6,954 bases of DNA from Clostridia bacterium. GTDB lineage: Bacteria > Bacillota > Clostridia > Christensenellales > CAG-314. A program made the position numbers and the translations under genes. Location: positions 1-6,954 of the forward strand of contig JAQUSX010000031.1 of the NCBI GenBank assembly GCA_028710055.1, written 5' to 3'. A model generated the notes under the pieces. The model had not been told where the DNA came from. It did not search any database and saw only the letters and a list, made by a program, of their open reading frames with translations. Of this stretch, positions 1 to 5,760 are shown one piece after another; positions within the stretch are counted from its first letter, which is position 1, and every line of letters begins with the position of its first letter.

Positions 1-651
1 CGAAGCGGCCGTGATTTTGTTTTGGAATTGAGCGGTTTTGCCTACCACTGCGTCGGAAAAAGGTCCGTCGTATATTAGTTGCGGATAATCGAATACGTTT
101 TCCTGCACTCCTTCCACATCCACAAAACCGTAACCGCTGTCGTCAACTTTCCAGTCAAGATTGTTCATTGAAGCGTTGTTTAATCCCTGATAAAGGTTTT
201 CCGACACGTTTTCCAATGCGGTGAGATTCATTCTTTCCGCATCGGATAAACTCCCGCCAAGATACAGTTTTTCCGACAAGGTCTTTGCGTAATCCGCTAC
301 TTGGTTAGAGTATTTAAGTGATTTTGACACGACTTCGGCGTCCATAGGTAAAAGCGATAAATCTCTGCCTGCCGCGTCCGCCGCCCCTTCTACCAAAAGC
401 AAAAGTTTTTGCTGTTGTTTACTGTTGTTGCTTACCGATATTTTTCCCAAATTCGCGTTGATATTTTTCATGCTATCCGCTAGCTGGTACATAGATTGTC
501 TGTAATAATTTTCCAAGGTGGTTTTATGGTCGTCTTCTTTCATCACATAAGTTTTGTTGTTTTCGGCGGTGAATTCGGAATACACGCCAAAAGAAATCGC
601 GCATAACGCCACAATGCTCAAAAATATTATCCATACGTTTTTCGTTTTCAT
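1..651 (-). CDS. ypeB: Germination protein YpeB, N-terminal half (3' end outside window)
   Basis: The first 217 codons are present and the gene runs off the left edge. The start is ATG at 651, preceded by GGAGAG (661-666) with a 9-nt spacer. The protein begins MKTKNVW, followed by a hydrophobic segment (about residues 5-23) that would be a signal anchor. A long, mostly helical, Q/N/L-rich region follows. Near the end is the stretch YPQLIYDGPFSD, which I recognise as a hallmark of YpeB. Family members are about 450 residues with C-terminal PepSY-like domains, so those lie outside the window. YpeB is a spore protein needed for the localisation and stability of the cortex hydrolase SleB. The gene starts 22 bp after sleB ends with no terminator between them, the conserved sleB-ypeB operon. 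Identification rests on motif and context and is strong. Confidence 0.93.
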   Translation of the reverse strand, partial: MKTKNVWIIFLSIVALCAISFGVYSEFTAENNKTYVMKEDDHKTTLENYYRQSMYQLADSMKNINANLGKISVSNNSKQQQKLLLLVEGAADAAGRDLSLLPMDAEVVSKSLKYSNQVADYAKTLSEKLYLGGSLSDAERMNLTALENVSENLYQGLNNASMNNLDWKVDDSGYGFVDVEGVQENVFDYPQLIYDGPFSDAVVGKTAQFQNKITAAS

Positions 652-673
652 TTTATTTTACTCTCCTTACCTA

Positions 674-1363
674 CTAAACACAGAAGACGTGACTGCCAAT
701 GGTGACAATGATTCGTTTACTGCGTATCCATTGATTAGTCGCCGTAGCGGGGTTGTAATAAAACAAACTGCCGTACGTGGGATCCCATCCGTTCAAAGCG
801 TCTTGCGCCGCTTTTGTGCATTCGTCGTTGGTTCCAAGGTTTATTTGTCCGTCGGAAACGGCGGTAAACGCTCCGCTTTGATAAATAACGCCGGCTATCG
901 TATTTGGGAAAGTACTGCTCTTAACCCTGTTAAGCACGACTGCCGCAATGGCTACCTTTCCGGTATAACTTTCGCCCCGAGCCTCGCCGTACACTAAGCA
1001 GGATAACAAGTACAAATCCGACGAGCTTGCTCCGCTTGTGGTAGATGAAGCCGTACTCAAATTCACGCCCATTTTTGCCGCCGTGTATTTACCGACGACG
1101 CCGTCAGCCGTAAGACCGTTTACTCTTTGAAAATACTTGACTGCGGCTACCGTTTTCGGACCGTAAATTCCATCCACGTATCCTGTATAATAACCCCAGT
1201 TTTTTAGCTTTGTTTGAATCGTCTTGACAAGCGTGCCTGTAGAGCCTTGCTTAACGACCGCCGCTTCCGCTTTTTCAGTCGGTACGATAACGAGCGCAGC
1301 CGCCACCGCAACGCAGATAGCAAGCGTCAAGCACATTATTTTTATTTTTGTGTTTTTCGACAT
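674..1363 (-). CDS. sleB: Spore cortex-lytic enzyme SleB
   Basis: SleB hydrolyses muramic-lactam-containing spore cortex peptidoglycan during germination (a lytic transglycosylase in the characterised family). The 229-residue protein has a signal peptide (about 1-34, basic N-end, hydrophobic core, AEA before the likely cleavage), a PG_binding_1 domain (about 37-98, with GYVDGIYGPKT and VNGLTADGVVG), a Ser/Thr-rich linker (102-115) and a Hydrolase_2 catalytic domain (116-229). The YGEARGE motif places the catalytic glutamate at residue 127, and the C-terminal IGSHVF matches the usual family ending. I chose ATG at 1363 because GGAGG (1369-1373) lies 5 nt upstream. A longer reading from TTG at 1375 would place the Shine-Dalgarno inside the gene. 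It forms an operon with ypeB and is probably transcribed by sigma-G in the forespore. The last residues (FCV) differ from the more common FAR-like end, a minor oddity. Confidence 0.96.
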   Translation of the reverse strand: MSKNTKIKIMCLTLAICVAVAAALVIVPTEKAEAAVVKQGSTGTLVKTIQTKLKNWGYYTGYVDGIYGPKTVAAVKYFQRVNGLTADGVVGKYTAAKMGVNLSTASSTTSGASSSDLYLLSCLVYGEARGESYTGKVAIAAVVLNRVKSSTFPNTIAGVIYQSGAFTAVSDGQINLGTNDECTKAAQDALNGWDPTYGSLFYYNPATATNQWIRSKRIIVTIGSHVFCV

Positions 1364-1394
1364 ATTATCCTCCAAAAATTCGCTTCTTTAATTT

Positions 1395-1424
1395 TAGTAT
1401 CGAAAATTAAATGAAAAAATATGC
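1395..1424 (-). promoter_or_regulatory. Candidate sigma-G promoter of sleB-ypeB
   Basis: On the minus strand, GCATAT (1419-1424) is followed after 17 nt by GATACTA (1395-1401). These resemble the sigma-G/sigma-F family -35 (GNATA) and the sigma-G -10 (CATNNTA, one mismatch at its first base). Transcription would begin near 1388, just upstream of the sleB ribosome-binding site. SleB and YpeB are sigma-G-dependent in Bacillus, which supports the reading. The region is AT-rich, so chance matches are possible. Confidence 0.5.
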
Positions 1425-1490
1425 GAAACTGCTTATTTAAAATAATAAATAAACATCGGTTTAAAAAAAATATTAATTAAAAAAATCTAC

Positions 1491-1523
1491 AAATAAAAAT
1501 TCGGAAGACTTTTAATCTTCCGA
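1491..1523 (-). terminator. Intrinsic terminator of spoIIR, overlapping its stop codon
   Basis: The arms TCGGAAGA (1516-1523 on the minus strand) and TCTTCCGA (1501-1508) form a perfect 8-bp stem with a 7-nt loop. A U-rich tract, ATTTTTATTT, follows on the minus strand (1491-1500). The upstream arm contains the last codons of spoIIR and the TAA stop falls in the loop. It separates spoIIR from the sleB promoter region. Confidence 0.8.
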
Positions 1524-2039
1524 GCCGTAAAAACTTTGTATTATTTCAAGAATTTTTGAGCGGTAAACGATATCGTTCGTTCCGTTTTCCGTTCCGCCCA
1601 CAAAACATAACGGCGGATAAATAACGCACCACCAGTTTTCGCCTTGTCCGCTCCCTAGATTAAGCACCAACGCCTGATATACTCCCGAAACGAGCGTTAT
1701 ATTTCCATACGTTCGTGTAGGAAAAACTTCGCTTTTTATTTCGGCTTTTGAAGTATAGTTGCAGCCGTTTTGCGCCAAAACGTAGTCCGCTGTTTTTTCA
1801 ATGCCTTTTAGGTTATCTCTCACAGCTTTTTCCGCAGACTCCAAAGTATCGCATTCCGCCAGTATCGGTATAAGGTATTCGACCACAGCATCTTTGACCG
1901 CGTATTTAACAGACTGGCTGATATTATCGTTTCTGTCCGCGCGTATATGTATGCGAAAGTAGGTCTGTCCGTTTGACGGAATGAGCAGCACGCAGCAAAG
2001 CACGACGGCTATAATTAAAAATATAATAAATCCTTTCAT
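1512..2039 (-). CDS. spoIIR: Stage II sporulation protein R (SpoIIR)
   Basis: SpoIIR is made in the forespore under sigma-F and secreted into the intermembrane space, where it triggers SpoIIGA to process pro-sigma-E in the mother cell. The 175-residue protein has an N-terminal hydrophobic export segment (about 4-20). The family signature follows: FRIHI near residue 28, FPTRTYG at 106-112, and the strongly conserved GENWWCVIYPPLCF at about 133-146. The length is a little short of many homologues because little follows the core; it ends in SED. ATG at 2039 is supported by GGAG (2046-2049) with a 6-nt spacer. The upstream neighbour is ispE, 126 bp away, with a hairpin between them. I could not find a convincing sigma-F promoter upstream. 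Assignment of the family is very secure. Confidence 0.96.
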   Translation of the reverse strand: MKGFIIFLIIAVVLCCVLLIPSNGQTYFRIHIRADRNDNISQSVKYAVKDAVVEYLIPILAECDTLESAEKAVRDNLKGIEKTADYVLAQNGCNYTSKAEIKSEVFPTRTYGNITLVSGVYQALVLNLGSGQGENWWCVIYPPLCFVGGTENGTNDIVYRSKILEIIQSFYGSED

Positions 2040-2053
2040 TTTTTACTCCGAAT

Positions 2054-2082
2054 AAAAAAAATCTCGCGCAAATTATGCGCGA
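2054..2082 (-). terminator. Hairpin with U-tract between ispE and spoIIR
   Basis: On the minus strand TCGCGCA and TGCGCGA pair in a perfect 7-bp stem (2064-2082) around a 5-nt loop, followed by GA and eight T residues (2054-2061). It is placed to terminate ispE mRNA about 85 nt after the stop codon. The T-run ends only 4 nt before the spoIIR Shine-Dalgarno (2046-2049), so it is also the leader of any spoIIR transcript starting upstream. The two bases between stem and T-run may weaken it. Confidence 0.65.
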
Positions 2083-2165
2083 ACAGAAAATTTATAATCG
2101 GGGTAATTATGAAAAACAACTCGTAAAAAGTCGTATATTGCGGAATTTAACTATAAAATCTCAAA

Positions 2166-3032
2166 TTATTCCGAAATTTCCAATATCTCGGTGCCGCTAT
2201 CGGTGGAAGCGCATACCATTGACTCTATGCCGTTTGCGTTCATTTTTGCGGCGAATCTCTGAGCTTCTTTAATGTCTCGACACAACAAAAACATATTTCC
2301 GCCGCTGCCTGTCAAAACTGGTTGGGGTAAACCCCATTTAACGCAAGTGTCAACTATCTTACTGAGCTTTGGCGAAAGTCTAAATGCCGCGGGTTGAAGA
2401 TTATTGCCCATAAGTTTTCTCGCTTCCGTAATATCTCCCCTTGCTAAAGCCGCCAGCAAAGCTTCATTATCGTAACGGGTATGATCGGGCTGTCTGTCGT
2501 ATTCGGCAAAAACTTCTTTTGTGGACATTCTTTCGCCCGTAAAAACAACGAAATAAAACGATTTCCCGCTGCCCACAAACATAATATTATCGCCTTTGCC
2601 TGTCGCTACGCCAAGTCCGCCTCTTATCATATACGCGATATCGCTGCCGAACTCCGACGCTATCTCAAGCATTTGCTCATCCATATTGAGTCCGAACAAT
2701 CGGCGCATACCGCACAAAGACGCAGCCGCGTCCACGCTCGAGCCCCCCATACCGCCGCCCGCGGCGACGTGTTTTTCTACGATTATATCTACTCCGTCTG
2801 TATTAAAACGCTCTACAACGGCGTTAGCCACCTTAAAAGCCGTATTCCCTTCGTCTATCTCGTCGTTTACTTTCACGCTGACTTTTTTGTCTTGTCTAGC
2901 CGTTATGGTGACTATGTCGCAAATATCGATAGAAGTAATAACGCTGGAAAGAGAATGATACTTATTGTCGTACATTCCCACAATATTCAAAGTTAGATTA
3001 AGTTTTGCATTCGTTTTTATTTTTACGCTCAT
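2166..3032 (-). CDS. ispE: 4-diphosphocytidyl-2-C-methyl-D-erythritol kinase (IspE)
   Basis: IspE is the GHMP-superfamily kinase that phosphorylates CDP-methylerythritol with ATP in the non-mevalonate (MEP) isoprenoid pathway, in the cytoplasm. The 288-residue length is typical. Visible signatures are NAKLNL near the N-terminus (Lys10, the usual catalytic lysine), YH at 25-26, the glycine-rich ATP loop AAGGGMGGSSVDAAA (90-104), GSDIAY with the catalytic Asp131, MSTKEVF (169-175), and the C-terminal GHMP motif LTGSGGNMFLL (240-250). The ATP loop differs slightly from the common GLGGGSSDAA form, and Ala replaces the usual proline after Asp131-Ile. ATG at 3032 is the only plausible start because a stop lies in frame just upstream, yet no Shine-Dalgarno precedes it. 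A sigma-A-like promoter ends 6 nt before the start. The gene sits between sipL and spoIIR. Confidence 0.94.
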   Translation of the reverse strand: MSVKIKTNAKLNLTLNIVGMYDNKYHSLSSVITSIDICDIVTITARQDKKVSVKVNDEIDEGNTAFKVANAVVERFNTDGVDIIVEKHVAAGGGMGGSSVDAAASLCGMRRLFGLNMDEQMLEIASEFGSDIAYMIRGGLGVATGKGDNIMFVGSGKSFYFVVFTGERMSTKEVFAEYDRQPDHTRYDNEALLAALARGDITEARKLMGNNLQPAAFRLSPKLSKIVDTCVKWGLPQPVLTGSGGNMFLLCRDIKEAQRFAAKMNANGIESMVCASTDSGTEILEISE

Positions 3033-3038
3033 AACTAA

Positions 3039-3067
3039 ATGTTACATATTTTAATTAAATTAGTCAA
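3039..3067 (-). promoter_or_regulatory. Candidate sigma-A promoter of ispE, possibly leaderless
   Basis: On the minus strand TTGACT (3062-3067, 5 of 6 to TTGACA) is followed after exactly 17 nt by TAACAT (3039-3044, 4 of 6 to TATAAT). Counting 7 nt from the -10 puts transcription start at 3032, the A of the ispE ATG, or 3-4 nt before it if a nearby purine is used. It lies immediately after the sipL hairpin, where a new promoter would be needed. Confidence 0.55.
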
Positions 3068-3080
3068 GTTTTTGCGTAGC

Positions 3081-3110
3081 AAAAAAGGATTCGTTGCCAA
3101 ATCCTTTTTT
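3081..3110. terminator. Terminator hairpin after sipL (potentially bidirectional)
   Basis: AAAAAAGGATT (3081-3091) and AATCCTTTTTT (3100-3110) form an 11-bp inverted repeat around an 8-nt loop. Read on the minus strand it begins 21 nt after the sipL stop. The symmetrical A- and T-runs give a GGATT/AATCC core with a U-run on either strand, so it could work in both directions. The core stem alone is short. Confidence 0.75.
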
Positions 3111-3130
3111 TCGAAAAATTTATTTGTTTT

Positions 3131-4618
3131 TTACAGTTTGTGATACAAAACTATTTTCGCGTCCGCCTCAAGCGGCGCGGCCAGATCGGGATTTACTGCC
3201 AAAATATCTTCCTGCTTCATATGCAGCCACTTCGCCACGTCCCAAATTGTGTCGCCCTTATGAGCCAGCACTACTTCTATCGCTCCTTCCGCGCGGTTAA
3301 GTTCTTCGCCTTGCTCGATTGCGGATATAGCGGTATAGGCGTTTTCGCGTCTGCCTTCAATAGACAGATTCAGCTTTGCCGTTATATCGGCGTCTTGTCT
3401 GTCAAGTCGGTAAGACACGTCCGCAACATTGACCGAAACGGTAAGCGGAGTATCCGTTGAGATAATTTCGTCTTTAAGCGTGTATGTAAACGGAATCGCA
3501 AAACGGGTAGAATCCGTCAATTCTTCTTTTTCGTATAAAATATCTCCGCTGACAACCCCTTCGATTTCCGCAAAACCTTCGCCGTTGACGATTTTTATTA
3601 CGTTCGCGCCTATTCCCGACACGGCGATAAATTTGTCTATCATACCCTCCATAGGCACGTTTGCGGTCGTTTCGGTTTCGCCGAAAAACAATCCTATCGG
3701 GGTGGCGCTTTTTATTTGTTTTGTAAGAACTGACGTTTCGTGAGTCATGCTGTAAGCGTCCGCAGTAACGGTTTTCATTTCCGCTTCATAACCGCAAAGC
3801 AACGCCATAGCCTCGATTTCCACCGTGAAACTTGTCGTGGGTAGGTCTTCCACCACGTCCATGTGTATCTTTGTGTTTTTCGTTCTTAGTCTAAGCGACA
3901 ACGCTGTCGCCTCGTTAAAGCCGTTTACGGGCGCTTCCTGCGTGTAATCGAAACTTAAAATCTTGAACAATATCTGATTTTCATCGGATATAAAAATCAC
4001 GTTAACGGTAGCCTTGCCCGAAAAAGTTAAGATATTATCCGTTACAGAAAAATCTTTTACCGTTAAAAAGCTTTCCGCCAGTAAAATTCTTGAAATATTT
4101 TGTTTTACTTCAAGCTCGTTTTCAATTACAGTTGGAATTCTATCGCAAATAACCATTCGGGAAAACTCAATATCTTTGCCCAACGTCAAAATATCTTCGC
4201 CGCCCGTCAAAATTTGCGTTTCTTCGCTTATTACCCCTTCGCCGCTGATTTCCAAAAGCGCGCTCACTTTTGCCACGCCGTTAGTGATTTCATAATTGGT
4301 TTCCAGTGGAACTACGTCCCAAAAAACTTTTGCGGCGGGGGTTATGTCGCCTTTTACTTTTTCAGTAAAATCGGAATTTGCGGTAAGCCCCACGACATCG
4401 CCGCTCTCGGTTACGGCTAGCAGTCTAATGACGGCGCGTCCCGTAAGCAATGCTTCTCCCGCAAGCAGCTCCGACGACAAAATTTCGGGATTTACGCTTA
4501 CGCTCAATATTTTTTTAATTTCCTCTTTGCTGTTGATTCTTGATTCCAAAAGGGTGTTTTGCGGCGTCACCGCTATTCTTTTATCGACAAAAATATTATC
4601 GTATGACGGTTGAAACAT
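3131..4618 (-). CDS. sipL: SipL-like spore morphogenesis protein (SPOCS/DUF3794 repeats + LysM)
   Basis: The 495-residue protein has no signal peptide or membrane segment. It contains what look like three beta-rich SPOCS (DUF3794) units: about 35-125, about 170-275 (EVKQNISRILLAESFLTV) and about 320-422. A C-terminal LysM domain follows at about 446-494, with HKGDTIWDVAKWL and EDILAVNPDL. This is the architecture of clostridial SipL, the functional counterpart of SpoVID, which binds the coat ATPase SpoIVA through its LysM domain and is required to encase the forespore with coat. It should act in the mother-cell cytosol at the forespore surface, normally under sigma-E; I saw no convincing sigma-E promoter. 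The start is ATG at 4618 with GGAGG (4627-4631) 8 nt upstream; a longer TTG reading at 4633 contains the Shine-Dalgarno and is rejected. Neighbours are veg upstream and ispE downstream. Domain boundaries are estimates. Confidence 0.9.
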   Translation of the reverse strand: MFQPSYDNIFVDKRIAVTPQNTLLESRINSKEEIKKILSVSVNPEILSSELLAGEALLTGRAVIRLLAVTESGDVVGLTANSDFTEKVKGDITPAAKVFWDVVPLETNYEITNGVAKVSALLEISGEGVISEETQILTGGEDILTLGKDIEFSRMVICDRIPTVIENELEVKQNISRILLAESFLTVKDFSVTDNILTFSGKATVNVIFISDENQILFKILSFDYTQEAPVNGFNEATALSLRLRTKNTKIHMDVVEDLPTTSFTVEIEAMALLCGYEAEMKTVTADAYSMTHETSVLTKQIKSATPIGLFFGETETTANVPMEGMIDKFIAVSGIGANVIKIVNGEGFAEIEGVVSGDILYEKEELTDSTRFAIPFTYTLKDEIISTDTPLTVSVNVADVSYRLDRQDADITAKLNLSIEGRRENAYTAISAIEQGEELNRAEGAIEVVLAHKGDTIWDVAKWLHMKQEDILAVNPDLAAPLEADAKIVLYHKL

Positions 4619-4681
4619 TTGAGCTTCCTCCAAAATAAATATATCAATCTATATTTATGTTTTGGAATGAAAAATAATAAC

Positions 4682-4706
4682 CGCTTTCATATTTCCCTTG
4701 AAAGCG
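4682..4706. terminator. Hairpin terminator in the veg-sipL gap (possibly bidirectional)
   Basis: CGCTTTCA (4682-4689) and TGAAAGCG (4699-4706) form a perfect 8-bp stem with a 9-nt loop. On the minus strand a T-rich stretch, GTTATTATTTTT, follows it, so it could end the veg transcript about 118 nt after the stop. On the plus strand the tail (ATTTTTATTTTTT, 4707-4719) is even better, although no plus-strand gene is apparent. It lies in a 205-bp, very AT-rich gap (4619-4823) that otherwise holds only the sipL ribosome-binding site. Confidence 0.65.
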
Positions 4707-4823
4707 ATTTTTATTTTTTAAGAGTAAAAAAATATAAAATATTTAATTTATTTCAAAAATTTTTATAAATAATTACGGTAAAACGCCATTAAATAAAAAA
4801 CCGAGTTAAAAAGAAACGCAATT

Positions 4824-5060
4824 TTAAATTTCTTTAAATGCAATTTCGCCGCACACTATATCGCTGTAACTGCACGACAGTCTGTCAAAAATTTCGTTAT
4901 AAATAGTCACAACAAAAATATTATCGTACATTTGAGTGATTTTACCTTTGTAATGGCAAATTCGGTTTCTGCCTTTATTATATCTTATGGCAACTTCTTT
5001 GCCAAAATAATCTTCCACCGTCTGTCTTGCTTTATCTATACCCGATTCAGCTTTACGCAT
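4824..5060 (-). CDS. veg: Veg family protein
   Basis: This 78-residue protein matches the small Veg family (DUF1021), usually 75-90 residues. Evidence is the central KGR...HYKGKITQMYDNIFVV (about 29-51) and the C-terminal DRLSCSYSDIVCGEIAF (59-75), where the SYSDI element is typical. In Bacillus subtilis Veg is abundant and has been linked to biofilm matrix regulation and spore outgrowth; its biochemical role is not settled. The fold is expected to be a small beta-barrel. No signal peptide or membrane segment is visible. ATG at 5060 follows a strong GAGGTGA (5067-5073), suggesting high translation. Three cysteines (35, 63, 70) are present. It lies upstream of sipL, as part of a sporulation-rich neighbourhood, and downstream of the acidic zinc-ribbon gene, with a terminator on each side. 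Confidence 0.85.
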   Translation of the reverse strand: MRKAESGIDKARQTVEDYFGKEVAIRYNKGRNRICHYKGKITQMYDNIFVVTIYNEIFDRLSCSYSDIVCGEIAFKEI

Positions 5061-5083
5061 ACCTACTCACCTCTTTGGAATTA

Positions 5084-5111
5084 AGTATTGCCTTATTTGA
5101 GCTAATGCAAA
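5084..5111 (-). promoter_or_regulatory. Weak candidate sigma-A promoter of veg
   Basis: On the minus strand TTTGCA (5106-5111, 4 of 6 to TTGACA) is followed after 16 nt by AATACT (5084-5089, 4 of 6 to TATAAT). It sits between the upstream terminator and the veg ribosome-binding site, where a promoter is expected. The match is modest and other registers are possible. Confidence 0.3.
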
Positions 5112-5112
5112 C

Positions 5113-5140
5113 AAAAAAACCGTTTTATTCAAACGGTTTT
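5113..5140. terminator. Terminator after the acidic zinc-ribbon gene (potentially bidirectional)
   Basis: AAAACCGTTT (5116-5125) and AAACGGTTTT (5131-5140) form a 10-bp stem around a 5-nt loop. On the minus strand a run of seven T residues (5113-5119) follows. It starts about 18 nt after the stop codon at 5159. The plus strand also has a T-rich tail (5142-5147). This is the cleanest terminator in the window and isolates the gene from veg. Confidence 0.85.
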
Positions 5141-5158
5141 ATTTTTTGTAAAATTTAA

Positions 5159-5647
5159 TTATTCGTCGTCATCGTCATCTTCGTCGTTGCCTTCATCTTC
5201 CAGTTCGTCGAATTCCTCGTCGTCCAAATCCCCGATTTCTTCAAAATCGTCATCGTAATTATTGAAGTTTTCTTCGTCGTTTTCGTCTTCAAATTCCGCT
5301 TCGTATTCTTCGTCCTGCAATTCTTCAAGCGGAATTTCAATTTCGTCGGTTTCAGCTTCTTCTTCGTCGTCAAGAAAAGACTTCCATTTGTCGTCTTCTT
5401 CGTCTTCATGCACGTCGGGCTCTATCTCTGCGGCAGCGGCGCAGCTTTCGCATATATCTTCATCTTCGCTTATGACGTTAATTTTGCATACGGGACAGAT
5501 TTTTACGCCTTCTTCTTCCTCTATATCTTCGCTGAAAACATTTGTCGCAAGCCCAAGCTCAGCCTTGCAGACGTCGCACATCTCTTGTCTGCTATCAATG
5601 TAATTAAGTTCGCAACGCGGACATTTAATGTATGTTATTTTTGACAT
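5159..5647 (-). CDS. Uncharacterised double zinc-ribbon protein with acidic tail
   Basis: I do not recognise a named family. The 162-residue protein starts with two zinc-ribbon-like units of identical geometry, CX2C-X11-CX2C: Cys9/12/24/27 (CPRC...CDVC) and Cys51/54/66/69 (CPVC...CESC). From about residue 70 to the end it is extremely acidic: some 54 of 93 residues are Asp or Glu and only two are Lys, ending in a run of acids. No signal peptide or membrane segment is seen, so it is probably cytosolic. The layout suggests a metal-binding module carrying a disordered, nucleic-acid-mimicking or protein-binding tail, but that is inference. ATG at 5647 is chosen because GAAGAGGA (5655-5662) lies 7 nt upstream; TTG at 5653 is too close to it. 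It has its own promoter and terminator, so it is probably a monocistronic vegetative gene. Confidence 0.8.
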   Translation of the reverse strand: MSKITYIKCPRCELNYIDSRQEMCDVCKAELGLATNVFSEDIEEEEGVKICPVCKINVISEDEDICESCAAAAEIEPDVHEDEEDDKWKSFLDDEEEAETDEIEIPLEELQDEEYEAEFEDENDEENFNNYDDDFEEIGDLDDEEFDELEDEGNDEDDDDDE

Positions 5648-5684
5648 AAACAAATCCTCTTCAAACTAGTTTTTTCTTTGCAAT

Positions 5685-5713
5685 ATTGTATATGCATAAT
5701 GCTAAAATGTAAA
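5685..5713 (-). promoter_or_regulatory. Sigma-A promoter of the acidic zinc-ribbon gene
   Basis: On the minus strand TTTACA (5708-5713, 5 of 6 to TTGACA) and TACAAT (5685-5690, 5 of 6 to TATAAT) are separated by the optimal 17 nt. Transcription would start near 5678, giving a leader of about 31 nt that contains the Shine-Dalgarno at 5655-5662. It is the best sigma-A match seen in the window. Confidence 0.65.
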
Positions 5714-5760
5714 CTATTTTTCACAAATTTTTTTTCTTTTTTTATAAAAAACTGTATTTT

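Noticed and set aside
554..997. Plus-strand open frame of 147 codons
   Set aside because: It is antisense to ypeB and sleB, both identified by conserved motifs, and its translation has no family features.
1364..1375. TTG start for a 233-residue SleB
   Set aside because: The TTG codon overlaps the GGAGG Shine-Dalgarno that serves the ATG at 1363.
2481..2996. Plus-strand open frame of 171 codons
   Set aside because: It lies entirely antisense to ispE, has no recognisable domain, and ispE is secure on the other strand.
3069..3085. Perfect palindrome TTTTTGC-GTA-GCAAAAA overlapping the sipL terminator
   Set aside because: It could compete with the terminator like an antiterminator, but the 3-nt loop and AT-rich arms make it weak, and nothing suggests a ligand or a leader peptide.
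4619..4633. TTG start for a 500-residue SipL
   Set aside because: Again the extension contains the GGAGG site placed 8 nt before the ATG at 4618.
4640..4680. Sigma-E-like promoter for sipL (CATAAATA as -10)
   Set aside because: The -10 matches only about five of eight positions and no acceptable -35 lies 13-15 nt upstream in this AT-rich tract.
5155..5409. Minus-strand Lys/Thr-rich open frame
   Set aside because: It is an out-of-frame reading of the GAA/GAT-rich acidic tail; the composition follows from the repeat.
5714..5760. Possible terminator after the EamA gene
   Set aside because: Only all-A/T pairings can be drawn and no U-tract follows them on the minus strand.
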